Shown piece after piece: positions 1-11,000 of a stretch of 64,000 bases of DNA. The stretch spans positions 38,461,681 through 38,525,680 of the forward strand of contig NC_088786.1 in NCBI RefSeq assembly GCF_949628265.1, read 5' to 3'. Positions within the stretch are counted from its first letter, which is position 1, and every line of letters starts with the position of its first letter. The position numbers and the translations under genes are program-made. Source of the stretch: Cloeon dipterum. Lineage: Eukaryota > Arthropoda > Insecta > Ephemeroptera > Baetidae. Below the pieces are notes generated by a model that did not search any database, was not told the DNA's origin, and worked only from the letters and a program-made list of their open reading frames with translations.

Positions 1-150
1 CGCGCCAAAGCAACGTGCGTTTTGCTTTCCGCCTCTGTTCACACGTCAAAAAAGGTTTTAAAACCAGAAAAACAGTTCATCCTACCTAATTCGACCCTCA
101 GGAATCGATTGGAATGAACAAAAATGTGATTTGAGTTGGTCTTTCAGCAA
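1..150. mobile_element. Right half of a family A MITE, cut by the window edge
   Basis: The piece CGCGCCAAAGCAACGTGCG, an A-rich segment and then CCTAATTCGACCCTCAGGA match the right ends of the elements at 27.8-28.1 kb and 43.9-44.0 kb. It sits inside the lipocalin intron just before the exon at 194. The left half is outside the window. Confidence 0.7.
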
Positions 151-193
151 AAAAATTCCTGTTGAAAATTGTAAAAATCGTGTTTCCTTCCAG

Positions 194-308
194 ACGCCGT
201 GGAGGAGGAATTGGGGGTGGTTGAGGTGGTGTACGAGGAGCACGCGCTGCTCTACGGCTGCTACCTGACCAGGACCGGCCACATCAAGCAGGACGCCTGG
301 ATCCTCGG
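194..308 (+). CDS. Lipocalin penultimate coding exon
   Basis: The acceptor is TTCCTTCCAG at 184-193 and the donor is GTTTGA at 309. The exon enters with two bases of a split codon and leaves with GG of a glycine codon. It encodes the stretch from AVEEELGVVEVV to AWIL. The ORF that runs on past 308 ends in the intron and is not used. Confidence 0.85.
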
Positions 309-526
309 GTTTGAAATACAATTCTAGCCTTTATTTTTATTATTAATTTTATTTTGTGGTGAGCAGCCGGGACCCTGAGCTGCCCAGGGTGACGGTGGAC
401 GTGCTGCAGGGCACGCTGCAGAGCAAACGCGTCGACATCTCCAACTTCAGGCACGTCTCCCACGACGAATTCTGCAAAAACGTGTTGCCCGAGAACTCCA
501 CCGTCGTCTCCGATGATGAGTTTTGA
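194..526 (+). CDS. Lipocalin of the apolipoprotein D / Lazarillo type, C-terminal part (partial gene)
   Basis: Two exons give the C-terminal 90 or so residues of a secreted lipocalin, a small beta-barrel carrier of hydrophobic ligands. The spliced product contains HALLYGCYLTRTGHIKQD, then AWILGRDPELP, then a helix-like segment ending RVDISNFRHVSHDEFC. This is the order seen at the end of ApoD, GLaz, NLaz and Karl proteins: last barrel strand with YxC, the W-I-L-x-R-x-P motif, C-terminal helix, and a cysteine that normally pairs with one further upstream. One NST sequon lies near the end. Upstream exons, including the signal peptide and the GxW motif, are outside the window. Splice phases match exactly (GG|C across a 58-nt intron), and the frame ends at TGA 524-526. 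The family call is firm; which paralogue is open. Confidence 0.88.
367..526 (+). CDS. Lipocalin last coding exon
   Basis: The acceptor GTGAGCAG ends at 366. The first base C completes the glycine codon, giving GRDPELPRVTVDVLQ and so on to SDDEF-stop at 524-526. The intron before it (309-366) is only 58 nt. Confidence 0.87.
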
Positions 527-734
527 GACGCGGGCACCAGATATGGATTTGATTTTTGTTCTTGTTTTTTTTTAGATTAGAATTGAGGTGTTAGACTCTT
601 TTCAGGAATTTATTTATGTTTCAAAATAATTAAAAAAATTACCTCGATTTTGTGTGAATTTTGGACTGCTTTTTCTTTATTTCTTTCCGTCAAAAGAAAG
701 CTGATAGCAAAAAAATTTTCAGAGGAGATTCTCG

Positions 735-740
735 AATAAA
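735..740 (+). terminator. Possible polyadenylation signal of the lipocalin gene
   Basis: A canonical AATAAA lies about 210 nt after the lipocalin stop codon in AT-rich sequence and is the first such hexamer downstream. Chance occurrence is possible in DNA this rich in A and T. Confidence 0.4.
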
Positions 741-784
741 TTAACTCAATTTTGGGCATTTTAATTTTCCCCAAAAATATTTTT

Positions 785-1127
785 AGGTTCTCTAACGGCC
801 AGTTGAAATTTTCAGACGCATTTTGTGCGAAAATGGTAAATTTGAGAAATATTTGCTCAATAGGAAAAATACTGGAAATTTAATCAGCTTTCTGAATTTA
901 GCCTGTTTTTGACGCTACTTAAAACTGCTGAATTTTAATTAGACCAAACACACACCCCTTTCGAAAATCTGCAATTTTTGGAAAAATAAAAAATTACTCT
1001 CAAGACTCAAAAGAACTATTTTTTATCTTCTCACAATTCAATTTTCATAATTTTTCTAACCCCGGAAGTGCTCAATTCATTTCCTTTGCTCAAAAAAGGG
1101 GGCGTTAACCAGTAAAATTTCAGTAAA
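785..1127 (+). repeat. Interspersed repeat family E, copy 1
   Basis: A non-palindromic repeat of roughly 310-340 bp beginning near AGGTTCTCTAACGGCCAG and ending near GGGCGTTAACCAGTAAAATT. Two further copies lie in the same orientation at 30870-31176 and 38083-38404, sharing long words such as CCAAACACACACCCCTTTCG. No terminal inverted repeats, poly-A tail or pol III boxes were seen, so the class is unknown. Confidence 0.75.
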
Positions 1128-1530
1128 TTTTCGGGTTTGAATTTCTTATTAAATAAAACAAAAATGACATACTTTGTAACTTATATGTATTTACTGTTTT
1201 TATTTCCTACAAAGCAAATAATTTGAATTTTTCCGAGTGTTTGTTTGTGTGTGTTTTGTTTGTTGGTTTGTTTGTCAGGCGATTCACAGAAGTAGCAAAA
1301 GAAAATAATGAATGAGACATGTACAGCTTTGTTAATTTATTTGCACTCTGGTTTGTCGTACGTATACACTCGAATTCGAATGAAATGTCACGCGCTACAA
1401 TTAGCAACAATTGCGGATCGGTTGAATAACAAAATAATGAACGAACGAACTCTCTCATCAGCACAACGACGATCAATGAATGAAAAGACGATCAGAGCAG
1501 ATAGAGGATTAAGATGCGGGTAGATAGATC

Positions 1531-1547
1531 GAGAGAGAGAGAGAGAG
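1531..1547. repeat. GA microsatellite
   Basis: An uninterrupted run of GA dinucleotides followed by AAAGAG. Confidence 0.8.
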
Positions 1548-2264
1548 AAAGAGTTGCTGCGTGGCAAAATGCACCTTTTTACAATAATTCGTGTCTAATT
1601 TACTGCGTGTAATGTATAATAATTGTTTATGAACATTAGGCGTAGTACGTATACAGTAGAAGTAGTCAATCATCATGTTGTCATGTAAAAAATTATTTTC
1701 ATACACTTATCACAGATAGTTATGCGCAAAACAATCAATATAATCACGGAAAATCGCTTCGGAATCAAATTGGAATTTTTATTTTCGAGGTTTGGTTGCC
1801 GTTGCGTAGTGTCCGAAGCCGTCCACAGGGGCGCTGATTACTTCAAACACTTATTAACGGCTGTACGGATTGATTTTAAATTAAAAAATAAATATCTCAT
1901 CGTTTTGTCATGATTCAATGAATATTTAGAGAGGAAAAAGCTTGAAAATGATCAGTCCTACGTACGCTTTTCATTAGACAATTAACCGTTTTTACAGCTA
2001 CCATGCAAGACTTGAACATGGGAAATTGCTTTTTGTATTTTCTCTCTTTAGCTGCGCTAATTTCTGCTTTTCGACGCGAGAGTGTGGAGGAAAAGAGACG
2101 CTATAATTCATTCCTACGGGCTATAGACACTACACCCAGCTGCTTTTCCAATTTATTGATTCAAAAAAAGTTGGAAGAACTCTCAAGGCGAAAATTTCAT
2201 AAAATGTCAGCGAAAATTGTAAATTAAAGGCGAGAGAATTTTTTGAATTTTTCCCGCTTATTTT

Positions 2265-2652
2265 AAGACCGTCTTTGACGAGGTTTCTGAGCCCACCAAT
2301 CGATTCCTGAGGGTCGAATTAGGTATAATCGATATTTTTACTGACCAAAACGTGCAGCGCAACGTAAGAACTTTTTTCCCGCCAAAACATTTTTAACGTA
2401 TTTGCGAGAAGTGCGCATGCGTGAGAGCTGGTTTCAGCCCTTCCAGAGAGACCACTTGTACGAATGACTTCTTTGTCAGATCCAGCCAGCTCTCACGCAT
2501 GCGCACTTCTCGCAAATACGTTAAAAATGTTTTGGCGGGAAAAAAGTTCGCACGTCGCGTTTGACTTTTTGGCCGGAAAAAATATCCACTATACCTAATT
2601 CGACCCTCAGGAATCGATTGGTGGGCTCAGAAACCTCGTCAAAGACGGTCTT
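2265..2652. mobile_element. Palindromic MITE, family A long-end subtype
   Basis: The two ends are nearly perfect inverted copies: AAGACCGTCTTTGACGAGG at the left and CCTCGTCAAAGACGGTCTT at the right. Further in, the arms keep GGTTTCTGAGCCCACCAATC and TCGATTCCTGAGGGTCGAA, then CGCATGCGTGAGAGCTGG paired with its reverse complement, so almost the whole 388 bp can fold into one hairpin. It has no coding capacity. A second copy is at 28883-29260. The inner end TCGATTCCTGAGGGTCGAA links it to the other family A elements. Confidence 0.85.
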
Positions 2653-3514
2653 GTTGAATTATCAAATTTTCACTGCGCAAAGATGGCTGCCACTGGCGTC
2701 TTTTTAAAGGACCCATAATATTTTTGGAAAAGCAGCCGGTTTAGAGAGAGATTCTGACCTCCTTGTGTCGATTTCAGTTAAATAGAAGCAGAGCAAAAAA
2801 TAATTTACGCATCTTTTGTTATTTAATAGTAGCGGCGGACGCTTAGGTCTGTCCGCCGTTAGGTCTTCAGCAGCGTATACACTTGGATTCGGTTCGAATC
2901 GCAGGCTCGGAAGTTGGCACGATATCATAATATTAAAAATTTGAAATCAAATTTCACTTTTCGGCACTTAAAATTCACGTATGTACAGTACACGCACTTG
3001 GTTGCTTGCTGCGGGCGCAAAATATCACCGAACCAAACACAAAAATGTCGCGAATAAAAAAGTAAAATATCATACAATTCACACGCAATGTAAAAATACG
3101 TATCATCGTCCTTAGAATACATCTTGTTTTCTTGTTTTTTTTTTCATTTTGTTTGAGCTGCTGGTCACGAAACGTACGTACGCGCGTATACACAAAAAGG
3201 AACTTGTTCTCATATTCCGAAAACTACACGACGAGCCAAACAAAATCGCACTTGCGGACATACATCGTATTTTCATTATTATTTGCACTTTTTACATGAC
3301 TCAAAAAATGGCTTCTCTTCAATATCACTAGGTTTTTATTCATGCTGAAACGCAAAATATTATTATTTATTCATCGTGGTGTGGGCAAAACACGACCGAC
3401 GCCCGCCCGCTTCGCAAAATCGTATACATTTTAGACTCGAGGATCGGCTAGCTCCTCTCAAAACGCACAAACTATCGCCCCGCACGGCTATACACCTCCT
3501 CGAATTTATTTACA

Positions 3515-4405
3515 GACCCCTCCGATCGATTCCGCAGGGTCGAAATAGGCGGGAAAAATATTTTCCTGGTTGAAAAATGGTTTTGACGTGCAAGAAACGC
3601 ACGTTGATTTGGCTCATGCGCATGCGTCACCCTCTGACGTCATGGCTGTGACAGCTACAGCTGGAGCTGGCGACAGCAGAGACATCTGCCTAGTGAAAGT
3701 GGCGAATCACGTGACTAAATTCCGCCATCTCATTGGCTAGGAGTTTCTTTGCTAACTCCCTTCCATACACTCCCTGCATGCTCTTGACCAATGAGATGGC
3801 AGGATTGAGTCACGTGACTGCTGGAACTTAGTTTGCTTCACTGCTCTTGCTGGGTATGCGCAGATGTCTCCACTGTCGCTAGCTCCAGCTGTAGTATAAA
3901 TCAGAGAAACAGACGCAGTTCTAGCAGTCTCGTGACCCAATCCCGCCATCTCATTGGCCAAGATCAGGCACGCGAATTTCTCGCTTCTCCCTCCTCTTGT
4001 AATACCCCCACTCTGAAGACTGAGGAATGTGACATGCGCACCAGAGTGCTTGCCGCTGCTTGGAGAGAGTGGTGGGGAGAAGCCAAGAGAGATGCGCCAA
4101 TGAGATGTCGGGATTGAGTCACGTGACTGCTGGAACTTCTTTCACTGCTCTTGCTGGGTATCAGCAGATGTCGCTGCCGTCGCCTGCCATCTTAGCTAAG
4201 CGCGGAGCATGGCTGTGACGTCAGAGGGGGGACGCGACCAAAGGATTCAAACGTTTTGCGCGCCAAAGCAACGTGCGTTTTGCTTTAAACCTCTGCTCGC
4301 GCGTCACAAAACATTTTTAAACAGGAAAAAATATTTTTCCTACCTATTTCGAACCTCAGGAATTGATTAAAATATGAAAAAAGCGGTTTCAGTGGGTCTT
4401 TAAAG
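3515..4405. mobile_element. Composite family A MITE with internal CACGTG repeats
   Basis: It is bounded by TCGATTCCGCAGGGTCGAA on the left and CCTATTTCGAACCTCAGGA on the right. The outer parts match the other family A copies, including TGACGTCA at 3635-3642 and 4216-4223. The centre holds several direct and inverted copies of a unit containing a CCGCCATCTCATTGGC-like stretch and TCACGTGACT, so it looks like a satellite grown inside a MITE. The exact outer limits are uncertain. Confidence 0.75.
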
Positions 4406-4640
4406 GATTTTTTTACAATGTTTTATTTTTTCCTTTCAATTTCTCATTTCGCGTGGTGAACAGCCGTGTTTTGGGGCTTTAAAAAGTGTGCGTCTTTTAC
4501 ACGCTAGTCTGCGAATAGTGTATAATTCCAAGGTTTAATTTACGTATACAGGTTATGTTAGGAAGAGCACAAAATTTCGAGAAAATCTGCACACTGAGTG
4601 AAAAAGGAGCGTCCGTATGCCTTTCGCTTATGAATTATTA

Positions 4641-4646
4641 TTTATT
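4641..4646 (-). terminator. Possible polyadenylation signal of Prep
   Basis: TTTATT on the plus strand reads AATAAA on the coding strand, 236 nt past the Prep stop codon. It is the first convincing hexamer downstream, in AT-rich sequence. Confidence 0.4.
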
Positions 4647-4881
4647 CAATTATTCAATTAATTAATTAATTAATTGCCTCTGTTGTGTGGTGACTTGAGC
4701 TACGGCAGTTAGGATATGGCTACAGCGCGCGCCGTTTCTTTTTCTTTTTGTTTTCTTACGATGGCACACTCGATCGAGATCTCTGACACGTGGATTGCAC
4801 TGCCTTTCTTTTGTAATTTTGTATCTTTTTTCTTTCTGTTTCTTACGCGTTGCGGTGGAAGAAGGGCTGTTCCGGCTGGTG

Positions 4882-5027
4882 TCATTGGTCGTGCGCCAAC
4901 TCGGCCGGCGTGCGCAGCTTGGACGGCTCGTCGTCGCTCGAACCCTCGTCGCCGCTCTCCTCCTCGCTCTCCTCGTCGCTCTCTTCGTCGCTGCTCAACG
5001 CCGTCGTCGAGCTGATCACCGACGATT
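4882..5027 (-). CDS. Prep: Prep coding exon 7 (acidic C-terminus)
   Basis: The acceptor TGTGTTTGCAG is followed by AA, which completes a Glu codon, then [12 protein letters not shown], a run of about 20 residues of mainly Asp, Glu and Ser, and [12 protein letters not shown] (TGA 4884-4882). The overlapping long minus-strand ORF at 4709-5041 is in another frame. Acidic tails are usual in PREP proteins. Confidence 0.85.
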
Positions 5028-8000
5028 CTGCAAACACACAAATCATAATTGCGTCAAATTATTTTTTTTTGCCCCGAACTAAATCGACGGAAGGAGATTA
5101 AAATCTCTGATTTTCCATTTTCGAGCTGAAAAAAATCAGGGTCCTTTAAAAAACGCCATTGGCAGCCATCTTTGCGCAATGTAAAATTTTAAAACCGCTT
5201 TTCATTCATCAATTTAATTTAATTTCTCAAAGAAATGGTTATTTAGTGTTTGGATATGCGGCATACTCAAAATAAATCAATTTCTAAATTTTTTCTGTGA
5301 AAATTCGACAAATTCAAATATTTTTTGCCGTGAAAAAGGAAAATTTCACGTTTTAAATATTGTCAGCCGCCGGTGAAAATGGCCAGCCACTTTAAATATC
5401 GCGGCCGGGACCTCTATTAAAATGAGGGTCCTTTAAAAACGCTAATGGCAGCCATCTTTGCGCAGTGTTAAATTTTAAAACTGCTTTTTACTAGTCATTT
5501 TCATTACATTTCTCAAATAACTGGTTCTTGATTAGTTGGATTAGCCACAAATACTCAAAATCAATAAATTTATAAATTTCTACCTGCGAAAATATTTTTT
5601 TTTTCAATTTTTTACAATGAAAAACACAAACTTGAACGTTTAAAATATTGTCAGCCGCGCCAGCCACCGGTGAAAATGACCAACAGCCACAAATCTCTCT
5701 ATTGAGATGAGCGTCCTTTAAAAACGCTAATGGCAGCCATCTTTGCGCAGTGGTAAATTTTTAAAACTGCTTTTAACCTCTAAATTTTATTTAATTTCTC
5801 AAATAAATCGTTATTTAGACATTTAGAGCTTGGATTGCCGACACATGCTCAATATAAATAAATTTAAAAATTCTTCTAGTAAAAATTCGTGAAAACTTAA
5901 AAATTTCCTAACATTGAAAAATTAAATATAACGTTTAAAATATTGTCAGCCGCGCCAGTCGCCGTAAAATCTCGTGGATTAGACCTCTAATCAGACCTGG
6001 GTCCTTTAAAAACGCCAATGGCAGCCATCTTTGCGCAGTTTTTAAATTTTTAAACTGCTTTTAATTTTGCAATTTTATTTAATTTATCGCTATGAATTGG
6101 TTATTCAAGGTTTGGATTGGCAACAAACTCAAAATAAATGAATTTCTCAATTTTAAACTTAAAAACAAACAAAATTTATACATTTTGTACGATGAAAAAG
6201 AGAAACATATCGTTTAAAATATTTTCAACCTCGATAGCCACCTTAAATCTCGCAGCTGAGACCTCTATTAAGAAGAATCCTTTAAAAAAAACGCCAATGG
6301 CAGCCATCTTTGCGCAGTAAAAAATTAAAAAAAATTGAAACTTCTCATACATTATTTTAATTCCACAAATAAATGGTTATTTTGGGTTTGAATTGGCCAC
6401 ATAATCTAAATTTAATCCTGTGAAAATAAACATACCGTGAAAAAGTGCCAAAAAGTCATGCATTAACGCGACACCGCGTCACCATCGTCAGAGGTCCAAA
6501 TGCAAACAAATCCATTTTAACAAAACTAGCAGGCTGATGCAGTCTTAAAAGTCCCCTTTTAATTATTATCTCTCAATCAGAGCTGAAAATTTGAATTAAA
6601 ATAACAAACACACACAAAAAACTTACACGCATCAACTGTCAAAGAAAGCGTCCAGTTCGGTTTTGATCTCGTAAAGCGTGAGGTCTGACGTTTCCGTTTT
6701 TGAATAAAATCAAATAGAAATAAGAGGCGTCTCGTAGGACTGACCTGAGACCTGCATGGCGCCGTTGAGCGCGAGCTGCGGCTGCAGGCTGGCGATCGAG
6801 TCGGGCCAAAAGCGCTGCGCGGCCTGCTTCGAGCCGCCGCCGCTGCCGCTTTTTGCCTTTTTGCTTTTGTGCGGCGCCACGGCCGCGTCCGTCGGCGTCG
6901 ACGCGTCCAGCATTGGCTGTAAGATGCGCCGCCGCGCGTTGATGAACCAGTTGTTCACCTGCAGCAGCGTCAGGTTCGTCTGCGCCGCAATCTGCCGCTT
7001 CTCGTCCTCCGTCGGGTACGGGTGCTACCGAAATTCAATAATTCTTTTGTTAATTAACGTGAAATAATGAGGAATAAATAAATTAGAAGAAAATTTAATA
7101 CATTTTTCCTTAAACTTTTGATTTGTGGATGCTGATTGACGCCATTTTGAATAAAAGTGCGCAGTGGAGGTGAAATTTAGACTCAGAAGTCCCTAGAGGC
7201 GGCCATGTTTGCATGATTTTTCTTTATTTGTTAATGTGGCACCATCTGTTGGCCACTCAAAACACGAAAAAAGTCTAAAATGGCGTAATTTCGAATTTTC
7301 CCGCTCAAAAATTTCCCCGTTGAATTTCTGAACTCTGATTGCCGCCATTTTGAATATATATGAACATTTAATAAGTAATAATTTGAGAAATTTAATCTAA
7401 TTGACGAAGTTTAAAGCAGTTTTTAGAATTTAAATTTTGAACACTGCGCAAAGATGGCTGCCATTGGCGTTTTTTTAAAGGGCTTTGAAGTCCGAGGCAA
7501 TAATTCAGTGGAGTATTTGAAAAATTCCACCCAAATTCACATCTGAAAGAAATCTTCTAAGAGGAACAGTTTTAAAATTTAAAATTTGTCATGCTTTTTC
7601 CTCATTTTCAGCCATTTCTAATTTTCCACAAGAAGCAAATCAAGAAATTGAGGGCACTGAAAAATAATTTCCCCTTCAAATCTTTATCTGTGGACGCTGA
7701 TTAACGCCATTTTGAATAAAAATGCGCAGTAGAGGCGAAATTTAGACTCAGAAGTCCCTAGAGGCGGCCATGTTTGCATGATTTTCTTTATTTGTTAATG
7801 TGGCACCATCTGTTGGCCACTAAAAACACGAAAAAATTCTAATGTAGCGTAATTTCGAATTTTCCCGCTCAAAAATTTCCCCGTTGAATTTGTGGACTCT
7901 GATTGCCGCCATTTTGAATATACATGAACATTTAAAAAGCAATATTTTGAGGAATTTAATCAAATTTGCGAAGTTAAAAGCAGTATTAAAACATATAAAA

Positions 8001-11000
8001 TTTAAACACTGCGCAAAGATGGCTGCCATTGGCGTTTTTAAAGGACTCTGAAGTCCAAGACCCGCCTCCAAGACTATCAAGTCCCTGGAGGCAGCCAGTT
8101 TGCACGAACTTTCTTTATTTTCTTCTTTGGCACCCTCTGGTGGCCGTTTAAAACACTAAGAAACTTCTAAAATGGCGAATTTGAGCCACAGAAAGAAAAG
8201 AGCAGGGGTCATTTGAAATTTTCCCGCTCAGGAATTTCCCCATTGAAGGATTAATGCCGCCAGTTTGAATAAACCTGCGCGGTGGAAGAGAAACGAAGAC
8301 AAAAATTATGGAAGACCCTGAAGGCAGCCATGTTTTTTTTATTTGTTTGTTTATGTATGGCCACTCCAAACACTAGACAAGCAAATATTTGGGAAATTTA
8401 ATAAAATTGACAAAGTTAAAAGCAGTTTTATAAATATTCTAATTTTGAACACTGCGCAAAGATGGCTGCCATTGGCGTTTTTAAAGGACTCCGCGGTTTA
8501 TACGAAAAATTCACGTGTTTTGGGAAATCTTTAACGATGAACTGTTTAAAAATCACTTTTAATTAATTTCTCTTTTTTTAAAAGAAGAAAATAAGGAGAA
8601 ATCGGTACTGACCACTAGGTGCTGGAAGAGCCAGGATCGCATGATGGAGGTGGCATGCTTGGGAAGAACACCGCGCTTGGGCTTTTTGCTTTTGCCGGAG
8701 GCGCCGCTGCCGCCGAGGAAGCCGTCGTCGTCGTCGTCCATCGAGCCCGGCGAGGTCGGCGCAGGCGACAGCGAGTCTGCAAGCGCGAAATCTAGAGAAA
8801 AATGGTCGCGGACGAGCCACACGAACCAAGATAAATTATCCAGAAAGGCAAATTTATTTCTTTTCAACACTTTGGGAAAATCATTAGTCTCTCCGAGCGA
8901 TTTTTTAATGAATATTTTTAGTTTTTAATGAAGATATAACAGCTAATTTTGTGCCAAATGGTGTCTAATTACACGGTCAATTATACTTTCATATTTTTGA
9001 AATTTATTTAGAATATTTAAAAACATAAAATTATTACCAATCCAAAAGGAAAATTAATTTTTTAAGGAACCTCTGCTAATTCTGAATATTTAAAAATTTT
9101 AATTTGTTAAGACTGGCCAATGTAAGTAATTTATTTTTAAATAATTTTCCAAAATTCTATAAAATCTAAAAAAATAAAAATTTAAATTATATTAATTGCT
9201 ATTTATTAAATACTACATTCGGAATAAAAGAAATGCTTTTTTTTCGAGCCTGGAGCGTAGAAAAATTCTATTGGAAAATGTTTGCTGCCATTGCGAAGTT
9301 TCCAAGGCTGTCAATAGGTGGCGCTGTTCTTTATCTTTATCTTTTTGGCGGTACATTTGATTTTTTCCCCCAATAACTCTTCATTTGTGGACTCCCATTG
9401 ACGCCATTTTGAATAAACATGCGCAGTAGAAGCGTAATTTAGGCTCTCAATTCTCTGAAGGCGGCCATGTTTGATTTTTGGGTATGATTTTTCTTTATTT
9501 TTTCATGTGGCACCATCTGGTGGCCACTCCAAATACTAAGAGAGTTTTAAAATGGCAAATTCAAGCCACTGAATGAAAGTGTAAAGGTTATTTTGAATTT
9601 TCCCGCACAAGAATTTCCCTATAAGAGGATTTTTGGACTCTGATTGCCACTATTTTGAATGAAAATGCGCGGTAGGAGTGAAATTAAGGCTCTCGAGTCC
9701 CCGGGGCGGCCATGTTTGCATGATTTCTCTTTATTTTTTAATGTTGCACCATCTGGGGGCCGGTCAAAACCCTAAGAAATTTTCAAAATGGCGAATTTGA
9801 GCCAAAGAATGATAGAGTAAGGGTTATTTCGAATTTTCCCGCTCAAGAATTTCCCCAGAATAGGATTTTGGGGCTCTAAATGCCACTATTTTGAATAACA
9901 AAGCGCGTTAGAAGCGAAATTCAGCCTCTCAATCCTCTGGAGGCGGCCATGTTTGTTTTACTGTATGATTTTTCTTCTTTTGTTTATGTGGAGCACCATC
10001 TGTTGGCCGTTTCAAGCACCAAGAAAATTTTTAAATGGCGGATTCTAGCCTCTTATAGGAAGTTCAGCTGTTAATTTTGAATTTTCTCGCTCAAGAATTT
10101 CCCCATTGATGGATATTTAGATTCTGATTACAGCCATTTTAATTAATCATGAGGCGGCCATGTTTGTTTTTCGGCATGATTTTTGTTTGTTTGTTTACGT
10201 AGAACCATCTGTTGGAAGTTTCAAACACTAAATTTTTAAAATGGCGGTTTTTTCGAATTTTTTCGCTTTTACTTAATATTAAAATATTAATTTAATCAAA
10301 AAGATTTTATAAGCACGAAGAGGAGGGGAAATGGAGGGCATGTACTCACTCTGGAGGAGCGAGTTTTCCGAGGGTGGCTGCGCGGCGTTGGCGGCGCAGG
10401 AGGAGGCGCCGATCTGCGAGAGGGGCGTGCTGCCGTGGACGACGCCGGGCGACGCGGGCACCGACGACGAGGTGGACGAGCCCGAGAGCACGCCGCCGGG
10501 GCCTCCGTGGTGCATTCCGGGCGGCGAGACGGACGGCAGCGCCACCGCCATCTGGTAGGCGGACGAGGAGGCTGCGTGGTAGTGCGCCATGACGCCGCCC
10601 ATCGGCGCCGCCTGGTGGTGCGGCGCCGCCGCCGCCGCCGAGTGGTAGGCGTGCAGCATGGCCTGCGGCGCCGGCGGCGGGCTGCCGGCCGACGACGAGC
10701 TGTTGTTGTTGGTGCTGCCCGGAAGGTTGTTGTTGTCGAACGCGTAGTCGGACCGCAGAAGGTTCTCGCTCTGCATTTTGCCCTTCAGGCACGTGATGTA
10801 CCGGTTGCAGAAGTCCTTGCACAGCTCCTGCACCTTCTCCAACTCCAACAGGTGTATCCGCAGCACCTGGATCGCTTTGATCATCTGAAAAAGGCGGGAA
10901 AATATTTAATTCATGGATGGCGCCACTGTCGAATTAGAATTTCCATTAAAAATACTGATTTTCTTCGTATCTGTTGCCTATAAATGTAATAATGATGAGT

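Larger units (their letters stand above)
527..4881. other. Convergent spacer between the lipocalin and Prep genes
   Basis: No recognisable gene. The spacer holds an interspersed repeat (785-1127), a GA-rich microsatellite (1531-1547), two family A foldback elements (2265-2652 and about 3515-4405), and the presumed 3' UTR of Prep (about 4640-4881). A 74-codon ORF at 2003-2227 on the plus strand and a few others of similar size look like chance frames. An isolated copy of the CACTGCGCAAAGATGGCTG core of the Prep-intron satellite is at 2671-2710. Confidence 0.6.

Noticed and set aside
2003..2227. 74-codon plus-strand ORF starting MQDLNMGNCFLYFL
   Set aside because: It has a hydrophobic start but no recognised homology, splice context or neighbouring exons, and its length is within chance for this composition.
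2880..2915. GGTTCGAATC, resembling a tRNA T-loop
   Set aside because: The flanks do not form a T-stem, and no anticodon or acceptor stem can be drawn around it.
4709..5041. 110-codon minus-strand ORF overlapping Prep exon 7
   Set aside because: It is in a different frame from the Prep exon. Its Arg/Gly-rich translation is the shadow of the acidic tail codons.
10346..10822. 158-codon minus-strand ORF and 182-codon plus-strand ORF over Prep exon 4
   Set aside because: Both are shadows of the GC-rich exon in other frames: Arg-rich low complexity without domains. The real frame encodes the MEIS/PREP domain.
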